From assembly GCF_042663225.1 (NCBI RefSeq), contig NZ_JBHTAA010000005.1:1054001-1118000 (forward strand): a stretch of DNA of 64,000 nucleotides, written 5' to 3'. Each line of letters starts with the position of its first letter. Position 1 is the first letter of the stretch. This document shows, piece by piece, positions 1-8,646 of this stretch. The notes beneath the pieces are model-generated. The model saw only the letters and a list, made by a program, of their open reading frames with translations. It searched no databases and was not told where the DNA came from. Origin of the DNA: Haloferax namakaokahaiae. GTDB lineage: Archaea; Halobacteriota; Halobacteria; Halobacteriales; Haloferacaceae. The position numbers were made by a program, and so were the translations under genes.

Positions 1-953
1 TTGATGAACTCTGTTCGAGTGAGTTCCTCGTCGGGTTTCTCTGGAACGTTGGGCCGAAACGAAAGTCCACTGCCGCCGGAGTTGTCGTGGTAGAGCGTCA
101 CCTCACGCGTAATGTTCGAGAGGTGTGCAATTTTCTGTGTTCCACGCTCGATTGGTTTGAGGCGGAACTCGTCGTCTGAAAACGATTCGATTGTCTCGAC
201 AAATCTGAAGAGAACGAACAGTTCGAACAACGTATCGTCGTCGTCAGGTGTGATTGCGGTATCCTTCAAGAGGCGTTCGATGGCATCGTGCTGGCCTCGA
301 ACTGCCGACTGGTACTGCCGGAGCAATGCCGAAGCTTCACGATAAATTGGCTGTCGTGACGCTTGTGCCCTCTCGAGCATCCGCTCAGTAGGCTCGTACG
401 AACTCGGGTCTCGAATTCGAGAGACGTGGACGTTCCGCTCGAAGATATCGCGCATCGAGTCTGCCAATTTTGTCCCATCGGCCCACTGGTCAGTCACCCA
501 GTCATACTCTCGGGAGAAGTACGGTTCACACTCTTCGAGTGCGCGGTAAATAACCGAGAGCAACGACTTGAGAACGAGATTCTCAGGGATGTCGTAATCC
601 TCTGACCGATGCTGACAGACGAATAGTGTCGGGTCAGAGGGTGCAGATCGAGTTCTCTCTCGAGTCGTCGCGTGCCAATCGACCCGACCGTCGATGCGGC
701 CACGCGAACGGGAGGCGACATTTCGTGTCTGTGTCTTTATGCTCCGAAGTCGCTCGGGAAGTTGTTCGACGAACTCGACGACATCCGGTCGAAGAATAAA
801 GTGCATTCGAACGAGACGATCGAAATCTTCGAACCGCTCGTGAAGGTCGTCACGTGTGAGACTGTTGACGACGTGCCGCTCAGACACTTCGCCGTGCATC
901 ACGTAGGTCAAGATGTCCTGCGTGAGCGACGAGAGAAGTTCTTCTCTATCCAT
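1..953 (-). CDS. McrC-like restriction partner, partial (runs off window)
   Basis: This open frame begins MDREELLSSLTQDILTYV and stays open for 317 codons to the window edge, so the C-terminus is missing. It starts 8 nt inside the end of the McrB-like gene, so the two are probably translationally coupled. A short stretch (PENLVLKSLLSVIYRALEE) resembles the conserved PEN..vK..L segment of DUF2357/McrC-like proteins that partner McrB-type ATPases. In that family the C-terminus carries a PD-(D/E)xK nuclease; that part is not visible here. The role as nuclease subunit is inferred from position and this segment. The sequence is A/T-richer than the chromosome to its right. Confidence 0.72.
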   Translation of the reverse strand, partial: MDREELLSSLTQDILTYVMHGEVSERHVVNSLTRDDLHERFEDFDRLVRMHFILRPDVVEFVEQLPERLRSIKTQTRNVASRSRGRIDGRVDWHATTRERTRSAPSDPTLFVCQHRSEDYDIPENLVLKSLLSVIYRALEECEPYFSREYDWVTDQWADGTKLADSMRDIFERNVHVSRIRDPSSYEPTERMLERAQASRQPIYREASALLRQYQSAVRGQHDAIERLLKDTAITPDDDDTLFELFVLFRFVETIESFSDDEFRLKPIERGTQKIAHLSNITREVTLYHDNSGGSGLSFRPNVPEKPDEELTRTEFI

Positions 954-2520
954 TTCGTTGCACGCCGAGAACACTCGCCGCTGCGTTCCAGAGTTTCTGC
1001 TCATCGACAGCATTCACACCCGCGATTTTTGCAACGATTGTCTGTCTTCGGGGCACACCCTCTAACTGCGGGAAGATATAGTTTGAGACTGCCTGCGTCA
1101 GAAGGATGGTGAGTTCGACGCTATCGATCGAGACGACGTGCTCGAGAATGTCTTTGGCGATTGCCGGCCCGATTGCCCGGTCGTCGACTGCGGTGTTAGT
1201 CGCACGCCAAACGTCAGCGACGGCTCGTAAAGCGTCGTCATCAGCAGTGACAGACCATCGGTCGGCGTACTCCGCCAGTAGCTCGATTGCTTCGCCTTCT
1301 TCTGCAGGAATCCTCGGTGCCGGAACGTCAATGAATGCAAACCGTCGCATGAATGCGTACGACATCTCGTAGAGCGACGTCTTGTCGTAGGTGTTCATCG
1401 TCGCCAGAATACGCCACGATTCGGGCATCACGTAGGTGTGGGTTTTGAGTGTCCCACCGAACTCATCACCGGGGACGACTTCGACTTCAGTTCCGTCGAC
1501 GGTGTACGGGAGTCGAATGCACTGGCCGGAGAGGAGGGTAAACAGTTGTCCGAACGATTTGTCGATGTCTGCTCGGTTGATTTCGTCGACGACGAAAAGG
1601 TCGTTTCGCTGAGTACCCTGTTGTTTGAATCGGCGGAGGACTTGGCCGGGTTCAAAACGAAGACTCTCTCCGTCACTCTGGGACGGCATATATCCTCCCA
1701 CAGTCTCAAACGTCGACCAATCAGCAGTCGCGGTCGTCAATTGGTACCCAGTGTAGACGTCGTCGTGTGCTGCTGCAAGGTATCGACAAACACGTTCGGC
1801 GATTTCTGTCTTTCCGGTCCCCGGCGGACCAGTAAAGATGATGTGCTTTCCCGAATTCAAGGCCGCAGTAATCTGTTGACGTAGTTCCTGTGCTAGCTCA
1901 CCGGGGAAGTACAGCTCATCGAGAACCTTCGAGGGAATCGAGAGCTCCGGCTCAGCCTGCACGTCGAGAGAAGCACCGGTCACTGGAAGTGTCTGCTGGG
2001 CGTCGTCGCGGTCCGTCTGGTCACCATACACGAGCTTCTCGACTGAGCCATAGCGGCCTCGAATACCGCCGAGGCCGAGGTCGTTGAGTTTACTGAAACC
2101 CATTACGTACGTGATATCGTGACCGGCATAGTCGTGGAGTTCTGCAGAAGAGAGATCGAGGTCGATTGGCTCAGAGGTGTAGATGATACACGACCACGGT
2201 TTTCCCTCCTCGTGGTTTGGCCAAATTTCTCGTCCAAGTGGCTCATTCTTCTCGGTCCCAAGCACCTCGACGGCGACTTCGTATGAACCAGACCGATAGA
2301 AAAACAGGAAGTCACCAACATCGATTTTCTTCCACGACCCTTCAACAGATGCTTTTGTTCCCCAAACGTGAACTCGGTCATCGTCAGCAGTCGAGGCAAC
2401 GTCCGTATACTCCTCTAAATCAACGAGAGAAAGACCATCTCGGACAGTCCGCTCAAAGTTCTCTTGGGCGGCATCATTTCCGTATGGAGCGAGAAAGACC
2501 TTCGGGCCATCATATCCCAT
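946..2520 (-). CDS. mcrB: McrB-like AAA+ NTPase with N-terminal EVE/PUA-like domain
   Basis: The 524-residue protein has an N-terminal part (about 1-165) resembling EVE/PUA-type folds, including GDFLFFYRSG at 69-78, which in related proteins read modified bases. A AAA+ motor follows: Walker A GPPGTGKT at 231-238, Walker B LFVVDEINRAD around 308-318, the McrB-type signature MNTYDK at 375-380, and an arginine-finger MRRF near 391-394. McrB proteins are NTP-driven translocases that load a nuclease onto modified or foreign DNA. The downstream overlapping gene is the likely McrC partner. Target modification cannot be read from sequence. An anti-phage or anti-plasmid role is inferred from the family. 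Confidence 0.88.
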   Translation of the reverse strand: MGYDGPKVFLAPYGNDAAQENFERTVRDGLSLVDLEEYTDVASTADDDRVHVWGTKASVEGSWKKIDVGDFLFFYRSGSYEVAVEVLGTEKNEPLGREIWPNHEEGKPWSCIIYTSEPIDLDLSSAELHDYAGHDITYVMGFSKLNDLGLGGIRGRYGSVEKLVYGDQTDRDDAQQTLPVTGASLDVQAEPELSIPSKVLDELYFPGELAQELRQQITAALNSGKHIIFTGPPGTGKTEIAERVCRYLAAAHDDVYTGYQLTTATADWSTFETVGGYMPSQSDGESLRFEPGQVLRRFKQQGTQRNDLFVVDEINRADIDKSFGQLFTLLSGQCIRLPYTVDGTEVEVVPGDEFGGTLKTHTYVMPESWRILATMNTYDKTSLYEMSYAFMRRFAFIDVPAPRIPAEEGEAIELLAEYADRWSVTADDDALRAVADVWRATNTAVDDRAIGPAIAKDILEHVVSIDSVELTILLTQAVSNYIFPQLEGVPRRQTIVAKIAGVNAVDEQKLWNAAASVLGVQRNG

Positions 2521-2591
2521 AACACAGACATTCTACCTACTCTACAAAAACCCTCCTCAAACTCAAATTAGATGACGGGACCAGCGTCTCT

Positions 2592-2810
2592 GTGATTGCA
2601 CGCAAACACCAAACTGCAACCTGTCCAGAGTGTGGTCAGTTACTCTGGTATGGAATCAAAAACGATGGCGCTCTGTGGAAAGTCTGGTACAATTGTCCCC
2701 CGCGAGGTGGATGTGGATTCGAACGTTTCGTCGGCAGAATTCCGAAGACGGAAGCAGAGAACCCCACTGCTGCGTTCGACCGTGCGGCAATGATGTTTGA
2801 TGACAACTAA
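2592..2810 (+). CDS. zinc-ribbon microprotein
   Basis: A 72-residue protein starting at GTG, divergent from the McrB-like gene. It has a CPEC pair at residues 11-14 and a second cysteine pair in NCPPRGGC, about 20 residues later, the layout of a small zinc ribbon; the tail is acidic. Haloarchaea carry many such zinc-finger microproteins, mostly of unknown function. Its start 71 nt from the McrB start suggests a shared promoter region, but involvement in restriction is only a possibility. An overlapping frame starting at TTG 4 nt later is rejected because it lacks the ordered cysteines. Confidence 0.68.
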   Translation: MIARKHQTATCPECGQLLWYGIKNDGALWKVWYNCPPRGGCGFERFVGRIPKTEAENPTAAFDRAAMMFDDN

Positions 2811-2888
2811 GCCAAATGTGCGATTAAACAGCTAAGAGAGCCACAATTTCCGCACGCTTTTTAGGCCCCCTCCGGCATACCTGCACCA

Positions 2889-3614
2889 ATGAGTCATCCG
2901 TGGGAAGACTGGGACCATATTACGAAAATCGACCCTGACAAGGACCTCGTCGAGGGCGAGACGTTCGAAGACGTGTGCCAGACCGGAACCGACGCGCTCG
3001 AAATCGGTGGCACGCTCGACATCACCGAAGAGAAGATGGAACGCGTCATCGAAGCGACGGCGAAGTACGACGTGCCAATCTATCAGGAACCGTCGAACCC
3101 CGCGGTCGTCATCGACCACGACGGACTGGACGGCTATCTCATCCCGACGGTGTTCAACGCCAGCGACTCCTTCTGGATTACCGGCGCGCACAAAGAGTGG
3201 GTTCGCATCGAAGACGGGCTGGACTGGGACCGCACCCACACCGAGGCGTACATCGTGATGAACCCCGACTCCTCCGTCGCGGAGTACACCGACGCCGACA
3301 CGGACCAGTCGGCCGAAGACGTGGCGTCGTTCGCCCGCGTCGCCGAGAAGATGTTCGGCCAGAAGATCATCTACCTCGAATACTCCGGCACCTACGGCGA
3401 CCCGGAGAAGGTCCAGGCGGCCCACGACGCGCTCGACGAGGCGACGCTCTTCTACGGCGGCGGCATCCACGACTACGACTCGGCCTACGAGATGGCGAGT
3501 CACTCCGACGTGGTCATCGTCGGCAACCTCCTGCACGACGAGGGCGTTGATGCGGTCCGCGAGACGGTCGAGGGCGCGAAGGACGCCAAGGCCGAACTCC
3601 TCAACGCCGAATAA
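2889..3614 (+). CDS. geranylgeranylglyceryl phosphate synthase (PcrB/GGGPS family)
   Basis: The 241-residue protein starts MSHPWEDWDHITKIDPDK, the usual opening of haloarchaeal GGGP synthases. It has the TIM-barrel phosphate-site motifs YLEYSGTYGDP (around 163-173) and LFYGGGIHDYDSA (around 190-202), then VIVGNLLHD. The enzyme joins sn-glycerol-1-phosphate to geranylgeranyl diphosphate, the first ether bond of archaeal membrane lipids. A T-rich box TTTTTAG lies about 25 nt upstream of the ATG, typical of a leaderless transcript, which supports this start. Length and composition are normal for the chromosome, in contrast to the A/T-richer genes just to the left. Confidence 0.92.
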   Translation: MSHPWEDWDHITKIDPDKDLVEGETFEDVCQTGTDALEIGGTLDITEEKMERVIEATAKYDVPIYQEPSNPAVVIDHDGLDGYLIPTVFNASDSFWITGAHKEWVRIEDGLDWDRTHTEAYIVMNPDSSVAEYTDADTDQSAEDVASFARVAEKMFGQKIIYLEYSGTYGDPEKVQAAHDALDEATLFYGGGIHDYDSAYEMASHSDVVIVGNLLHDEGVDAVRETVEGAKDAKAELLNAE

Positions 3615-3634
3615 TCACCAGTTCTCGCTTCTCG

Positions 3635-4369
3635 TTATGCCGACCCGAGAGCGTCGGGATTCGACTCGGCGTTCGTACGAAGGCTCTCCTGCGAACAGTC
3701 AGGCGCACCCCGTCCGAGGAGCGTCGCGGCCGCGACGAGCGTCAGGAAGGAGACGACGGCCGCGAGCACGACACCGACGACTGGGAAGGTCCCGAACAGG
3801 ACTTCGAGCAGCCGACCACCGAAGCCGACGAGCACCGCGGCGGAGACGACCGTTGCGAACGACGTGTCGAACACGAGCGTTCGCGCGGCCGGGAGCGCAG
3901 CGAGAAGCGACCGCTCGTGAGCGACTGCGACCAGCATCGCGGCCGAGACGTACATCCCGGCGAGCGCGGCGAGACCGGCCACCACGAGGCCGGCGACGGC
4001 GACCGCCGAGAGGCTGACGTACGAGAGCAGGGTCGGGTCGGCCACGAACGAGAGCGCCGCAAGTCGCGCTCCGGTGAGTTCGAACACGCCAGCCGCGATG
4101 GCCACGGCGGGGAGTTGCAGTGCGACGAGAACCGTCGAGAGGCGCGTCCCTTCGACGGCCATGCCGACGAAGTCGTCGAACGCGGGGAGTGAACTCGCGT
4201 TCCTCTCGCCACCGCGGACGAGGCGCGCGAGGTAGCCGACGAGGAGCACGCCGGCGAGCGGCGTCGAAAGCGTGGCGAGCGTCAAGAGCACGCCCGCGAC
4301 GACGGTGTCGAAGGAAGTGTCGTTGGCGAACGGGAGTGCGAATGCGGATTCGAAGTCTGAAGCGTCCAT
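3635..4369 (-). CDS. DUF4013-type integral membrane protein
   Basis: A 244-residue hydrophobic protein with about five to six predicted membrane spans, Ala/Val/Leu-rich throughout. The segment GYLARLVRGGERNASSLPAF followed by DDFVGMAVEG, after the first span, matches the family pattern in which a charged loop with a Leu-Pro-x-Phe motif follows the first helix. Function of the family is unknown. It is convergent with the GGGP synthase gene and faces away from the cupin gene, so no operon partner is evident. The C-terminal 20 residues are polar and probably cytoplasmic. Confidence 0.75.
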   Translation of the reverse strand: MDASDFESAFALPFANDTSFDTVVAGVLLTLATLSTPLAGVLLVGYLARLVRGGERNASSLPAFDDFVGMAVEGTRLSTVLVALQLPAVAIAAGVFELTGARLAALSFVADPTLLSYVSLSAVAVAGLVVAGLAALAGMYVSAAMLVAVAHERSLLAALPAARTLVFDTSFATVVSAAVLVGFGGRLLEVLFGTFPVVGVVLAAVVSFLTLVAAATLLGRGAPDCSQESLRTNAESNPDALGSA

Positions 4370-4444
4370 GGTCGAGGCGCAGTGGTCGCGGGTTCGTATA
4401 TAAACCTCAGCTCGCTGGGTGCGCTACGCAACTCGAAACGACCC

Positions 4445-4990
4445 TCATTCGTCGCTCGTCTGTTCGCCGTCCCAGTATCCCACCGCCGCTCCGCGCGGGA
4501 AGTAGCCGTGGAGCGTTCGTGCGTCCTTGTCGCTGCCGGGGGGAGCACCGCAGAAGACGCCGACTTTGTCCGAGTCGGGATAGACCGCCACGTCGGGGTC
4601 GTTCATCGTGGAGATGGCGAGATACCGGAGCGGTTCGTCGCCGTCGTTCTCGATTTGTCGGGCGAACTCCTCGCCCGTCGGGAGCGCGACGTACGTCCCG
4701 GGTGAGAGCGAGCAGTCGGCCGCGCCCTCGCGGGTGTGGAGCGTCCCGGTTCCAGAGAGGACGTACACCGCTTCTTCGTTCCCCTCGTGGTAGTGCGTCG
4801 GCCACGGGCGTTTTCCGGGCGGGACTTCGTAGAGCGAACACCCGATGTCGCGGCCGCCGGCGAGCGCGCCGAGTTGCTTGCGGCGGAAGGCGAATCGGTC
4901 GCCCGTCTCGGCTTCGACCCAGTCGTGGTCGTGCTCGTCGATGGCGCGAGGCGACGGCTCGTCAGCAGTCGGCGTTGGTGAGTCAGCCAT
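4445..4990 (-). CDS. cupin-domain protein
   Basis: This 181-residue protein has a single conserved beta-barrel. The metal-site motif reads HYHEGNEEAVYVLSGTG at about 67-83, with His, His and Glu ligands, followed by LSPGTYVALPTGEEF as the second cupin motif, where the usual His is not obvious. Such single-domain cupins are sugar isomerases, dioxygenases or small-molecule sensors; nothing here picks between these. The gene is divergent from aspS, with about 130 nt between starts. The N-terminal 20 residues are Ser/Thr/Pro-rich and likely disordered. Confidence 0.8.
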   Translation of the reverse strand: MADSPTPTADEPSPRAIDEHDHDWVEAETGDRFAFRRKQLGALAGGRDIGCSLYEVPPGKRPWPTHYHEGNEEAVYVLSGTGTLHTREGAADCSLSPGTYVALPTGEEFARQIENDGDEPLRYLAISTMNDPDVAVYPDSDKVGVFCGAPPGSDKDARTLHGYFPRGAAVGYWDGEQTSDE

Positions 4991-5092
4991 ACGACACGAT
5001 TGGTCTCGATAGCCATAGTCGCATGGGACACACTGACAGGAAATGCGGCAGAAAAGCCGCAGTTGTCCAGCAAACCGAAGACACTGTGTTTA

Positions 5093-5098
5093 AGACCA
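5093..5098 (+). promoter_or_regulatory. TATA-like box fixing the aspS start
   Basis: TTTAAG lies 21-26 nt before the ATG MRDRTYTADAKPG. This spacing puts the transcript start at or near the ATG and rejects the much longer upstream extension of the same open frame, which is Arg-rich non-coding translation. Confidence 0.6.
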
Positions 5099-5118
5099 AC
5101 GGTCAGGAATCAGGTCGT

Positions 5119-6423
5119 ATGCGAGACCGAACGTACACAGCCGACGCCAAGCCTGGCGAGACGGTTACCGTCGCCGGGTGGGTTCACGAGACGCGTGACC
5201 TCGGCGGCATCGCGTTCCTGATTCTGCGGGATACGACCGGCAAGATTCAGGTCAAATTCGAGAAAGACGAGATGGACGACGACCTCGTCGAGACGGGACT
5301 CGGCGTCCACCGCGAGAGCGTCATCGAGGTCACCGGCGACGTCGCCGAAGAGCCGCGCGCGCCGACGGGCGTCGAAATCACGCCCGACAGCGTCGAAGTC
5401 ATCGCCGAGGCCGACCCACAGCTTCCGCTCGACCCGTCGGGGAAGGTCGATGCCGAACTCTCGACGCGCCTCGACAACCGGACGCTCGACCTGCGCAAGG
5501 ACGAAGTCAAGGCCATCTTCGAGATTCGCGCCGAAGTCCTCCGCGCCGTCCGCGAGGAGTTCCGCAACCTCATGGCGACCGAAATCAACACGCCGAAAAT
5601 CGTCGCCACGGGTACCGAGGGCGGGACGGAACTGTTCCCCATCACGTACTTCGGCAAAGAGGCGTTCATGAACCAGTCGCCACAGCTGTTCAAGCAGCTG
5701 ATGGTCGGCTCCGGTCTCGAACGCGTCTTCGAAATCGGCCCGATTTTCCGCGCCGAAGAGCACAACACGCCCCGCCACCTCAACGAGGCGACCTCCATCG
5801 ACTTCGAGTCGGCGTTCGCCGACCACACCGAAGCGATGGACGTGTGCGAAGCGGTCGTCAAGGCCGCCTACGAGGCAGTCGAAGAGAACTGCCAGGACGA
5901 ACTCGAAGCACTCGGCCTCGCCGACGAGTTCGAAGCTCCCGAGGGCGACTTCCCGCGTCTCACCTACGAGGAGGCCATCCAGCGCATCAACGCGACGGGC
6001 GAACTCGACGAGCAACTCGTCTGGGGCGACGACCTGCCCACGGAAGGCGAGAAGGCACTCGGCGAAGACGTCGGCGAGCACTACTTCATCACCGACTGGC
6101 CGAGCGAGATCAAGCCGTTCTACATCAAGGACCACGACGACGACGAGACGCTCTCGACGGGCTTCGACATGATGCACCCGACGATGGAACTCGTCTCCGG
6201 CGGCCAGCGTGAACACCGCTACGACAACCTCATCGCCGGCTTCGAACAGCAGGGTCTCGACCCCGACGCGTTCGAGTACTACACGAAGATGTTCAAGTAC
6301 GGCATGCCCCCGCACGCCGGGTTCGGTCTCGGTGGCGAGCGTCTCATCATGACGATGCTCGGACTTGGGAACATTCGGGAAGCTGTGTTGTTCCCGCGAG
6401 ACAGACAACGCCTGAGTCCGTAG
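5119..6423 (+). CDS. aspS: aspartyl-tRNA synthetase, archaeal type
   Basis: The 434-residue class II synthetase has an N-terminal OB-fold anticodon-binding domain (GWVHETRDLGGIAFLILRD, about 16-34) and a catalytic core with motif 2 (FEIGPIFRAEEHNTPRHLNE, about 205-224) and motif 3 (GFGLGGERLIMTML, near 400-414), ending FPRDRQRLSP. It charges tRNA-Asp and, in archaea with non-discriminating enzymes, also tRNA-Asn, feeding the amidotransferase route; which applies here cannot be told. The last 20 or so codons switch abruptly to poorly favoured choices (GGA CTT GGG, CGG, TTG, AGA, CAA), unlike the rest of the gene. This matches the repeated copies of the tail found just downstream and suggests the 3' end was replaced by recombination. 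Confidence 0.95.
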   Translation: MRDRTYTADAKPGETVTVAGWVHETRDLGGIAFLILRDTTGKIQVKFEKDEMDDDLVETGLGVHRESVIEVTGDVAEEPRAPTGVEITPDSVEVIAEADPQLPLDPSGKVDAELSTRLDNRTLDLRKDEVKAIFEIRAEVLRAVREEFRNLMATEINTPKIVATGTEGGTELFPITYFGKEAFMNQSPQLFKQLMVGSGLERVFEIGPIFRAEEHNTPRHLNEATSIDFESAFADHTEAMDVCEAVVKAAYEAVEENCQDELEALGLADEFEAPEGDFPRLTYEEAIQRINATGELDEQLVWGDDLPTEGEKALGEDVGEHYFITDWPSEIKPFYIKDHDDDETLSTGFDMMHPTMELVSGGQREHRYDNLIAGFEQQGLDPDAFEYYTKMFKYGMPPHAGFGLGGERLIMTMLGLGNIREAVLFPRDRQRLSP

Positions 6424-6712
6424 ACGAAGGCGTTTCTGGCGAGCGGGAACTCGTCGGGCGAACGAAGTGAGTCCGACGGTATTCCCACGCGACCGACAGC
6501 GTCTGAGTCCCTAGACGAAGACCTGACGGACCAACGAGAGGAGCGTCAGCGACTCTCGTCAGGCCGACAGCGTCTGTCGCCGTAGGCGACGACGCAACAC
6601 GAGCGTGGGAGCAGCGAGCAAATCTCTGATTTGTGAGTGAGTTCCTGCGCGACCGACAGCGTCTGAGTCCCTAGACGAAGACCTGACGGACCAACGAGAG
6701 GAGCGTCAGCTC
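6388..6712 (+). repeat. array of aspS 3'-end copies with a 63-bp exact direct repeat
   Basis: Two identical 63-bp segments start at 6488 and 6648. Each begins with a block that aligns to the last 11 codons of aspS plus about 9 nt beyond the stop. Most differences from the real tail are at third codon positions, so the first copy still spells FPRDRQRLSP then stop and the second FLRDRQRLSP then stop. A more degenerate copy sits at about 6563-6596 (CCGACAGCGTCTG is kept). The units are spaced about 80-90 nt. No gene is visible from 6424 to 6870 apart from these copies and small hairpins. Old attachment sites of elements that target the aspS 3' end are the best explanation. Confidence 0.75.
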
Positions 6713-6870
6713 GTCGGACCGGCAATCACTTTTTAGAATCGCTGGCGTGTGAGTGCAGCGCTCGTCGTGTGAGCGAAGGGCAGATGAGTGAGCTCCTGGT
6801 TTGGAGAGAGCTACTCGTCCAGACCGTCACTGTTCGACAGAAATGATAAAACAGTGTTACGAAGAACCTC

Positions 6871-7899
6871 TCACGAGAGTTCGAGACTCGTCATCTCAAA
6901 TCTCGCCCCGCCTCGTTCACCTTCTGTAGCAGTAATTTCGCCGCCATGTGCATCGATGACTTCTCTGACGAGTGCGAGTCCGAGGCCAGTGCCGTCGGTC
7001 GAGTACCCGAGTTTGAACACTGCGTCTCGTTTGTCGGCCGGGATTCCACACCCGTCATCTTCAACGTAGACACCAGCACCATCCGCTATCGGCCCAACGC
7101 GAACAGTGAGACGACCCTCAGTGTGTTCAATTGCATTCCGGAAGAGGTTCTCGAACACGTTTCTGAATAGGCCACGGTCAACGTGAATCGTCACGTCACC
7201 CGTGACGACTAACTCAGCCCCATCTGTCGCCATTGGCTGCCAGCAATCGCTGGCAATCGCCGCGAGCGAGAGCGGTTCGCGGTCCAGAGAACCGTAATCG
7301 AGGCGAGCGAGAGCGAGGACATCGTCTGTCAGTTCGGCCATCCGCGAGAGTGCGTCGGAAACCGTGTTCAGGTTCTTGCTCTCCCTCTCTTGTTGTTCGA
7401 TCTGAAGCCAACCGTTTGCGATATTGAGCTGGTTCTGAAGGTCGTGGGAGAGGAAGTTAGTGAACACTTTCAGCCGCTCGTTTGTGCGCTCCAACTCCTT
7501 TGTACGTTGTTTACGCTCGGTGATGTCACGGACGAACCCCGCAATAGCGAGTAGCTCATCACCCTCGTAGACGGGTCTTCCTTCAACCCAGACGTAGCGC
7601 AACTCTGCGCTGTTGTTCTCGGGGATGACCCGGAACTCTTGTTCAGTGTGCTCGCCGCGTGAGAGCTTCTCCATTCGCTCTTTCACACCGTTCCGGTCTG
7701 CGGGGTGAACACCCTCGAGGAAACTCGTTGGGTTCGATTGTAGCGAACTCACTGGTCGGCCCCAAATCTTCTCGTAGATGTCGTCTACGTACTTCAACTC
7801 GCTCCAATCAGGAGAGAACATAAAGAACACATCGGGGTCTCTCTGCGCGAAGTTACTGAACAACCGCTCAGACTCTGTTTCGCTCTGGTCCCACACCAT
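6871..7899 (-). CDS. PAS-domain sensor histidine kinase
   Basis: A 342-residue soluble kinase. A PAS fold with a PAC end (about 15-130, closing with AGFVRDITERK) is followed by the HisKA box FLSHDLQNQLNIANGWL, with the phospho-acceptor His in SHDLQ. The ATPase domain has an N box (FENLFRNAIEH), a G1 box (VEDDGCGIP) and a G2 box (GTGLGLALVREVIDAHGG). No membrane segments are present, so the signal is probably cytoplasmic, such as redox state or a small ligand. No response regulator is adjacent, as is common for haloarchaeal orphan kinases. The gene is A/T-richer than its neighbours and lies just beyond the aspS-tail repeats, consistent with acquisition. Confidence 0.88.
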   Translation of the reverse strand: MVWDQSETESERLFSNFAQRDPDVFFMFSPDWSELKYVDDIYEKIWGRPVSSLQSNPTSFLEGVHPADRNGVKERMEKLSRGEHTEQEFRVIPENNSAELRYVWVEGRPVYEGDELLAIAGFVRDITERKQRTKELERTNERLKVFTNFLSHDLQNQLNIANGWLQIEQQERESKNLNTVSDALSRMAELTDDVLALARLDYGSLDREPLSLAAIASDCWQPMATDGAELVVTGDVTIHVDRGLFRNVFENLFRNAIEHTEGRLTVRVGPIADGAGVYVEDDGCGIPADKRDAVFKLGYSTDGTGLGLALVREVIDAHGGEITATEGERGGARFEMTSLELS

Positions 7900-8142
7900 G
7901 CATGAGACGATAAAAGTAACTAAGCGGTATCAAATATTGGGAATGCAGCAACCAAAACACCACAATTAGTGACATATAGAGGCCATACTGGTTCGAAAAG
8001 CCACAATTGTGAATGATGTTCCCACACACGACTCGGAGTGTAGACACAGCCCCGTTTAGAACAGGCTCGATACCAGGGCGACAACGATTACGTCGTCGGA
8101 GAGAGAACACTTAACGTGGAAACCTCGCCGCGCAAAGAGACA

Positions 8143-8577
8143 ATGAACGATATCGAACGCACCGTGAAAACCGTCGTCGAAGCGGACGAAGAAGACGAAT
8201 CACCGCTCGAAGAACTGGTCGCGGGCGTCGTGATGGCGCTCGTCTTCCTCGTCGGGTTCGGCCTCCTCGCGCTCGGCAACCCGTGGTTCTGGATTGCGTT
8301 CCCGGTCGGCTTTGCGGGCGTGCTCCCCGCGGCCATCGCACTGGTGAGAATCTACGAGTCTCGACGGGAGGAAGCGGAGTCCGAGAAGGCCGACGAGACG
8401 GAAGACGCGCTCGAAACACTCCGCCGGCGCTACGCGACGGGCGAACTCTCCGAAGCAGAGTTCGAACGAAAGGTCGAGCGCCTGCTGGAGACCGAAACCG
8501 TCGCCGACGCCCGCGAGACGAACGAGTCGCGGCGGACGGCACGCGAGAACGAGTCGGTCGAATACGAGCGTTCCTGA
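8143..8577 (+). CDS. SHOCT-domain membrane protein
   Basis: A 144-residue protein from MNDIERTVKTVVEAD. Two closely spaced membrane helices (about 25-70) are followed by a charged region and a C-terminal SHOCT segment, LRRRYATGELSEAEFERKVERLL. SHOCT motifs are short helical pairs found at the ends of many prokaryotic membrane proteins, and their role is probably oligomerisation. The ATG is chosen over an in-frame GTG 27 nt upstream because a TTAAC box lies about 30 nt before it. The upstream 240 nt, between this gene and the divergent kinase, hold only promoter-like A/T-rich sequence. Confidence 0.8.
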   Translation: MNDIERTVKTVVEADEEDESPLEELVAGVVMALVFLVGFGLLALGNPWFWIAFPVGFAGVLPAAIALVRIYESRREEAESEKADETEDALETLRRRYATGELSEAEFERKVERLLETETVADARETNESRRTARENESVEYERS

Positions 8578-8646
8578 CCTCGATTCGACACGAACGACCG
8601 CGACGAAACGCAACACCGATACCTGACCCTACTCGTAGAAAGACCG

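Noticed and set aside
4120..5118. Long upstream in-frame extension of aspS, open for over 300 codons
   Set aside because: The translation is Arg-rich with no domain, it is antisense to the cupin and DUF4013-type genes, and a TATA box fixes the start at the later ATG.
5110..6408. 432-codon antisense frame opposite aspS
   Set aside because: High-GC haloarchaeal genes regularly leave open antisense frames; composition and lack of any motif mark it as a shadow.
6440..6490. Palindromes such as GTCGG...CCGAC near the aspS array
   Set aside because: Short G/C hairpins of this kind are very common in haloarchaeal intergenic DNA, so I do not treat them as separate features.
6488..6710. Direct repeats considered as CRISPR
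   Set aside because: Only two exact copies with a long, non-unique intervening sequence, and the repeat matches the aspS tail; no cas genes nearby.
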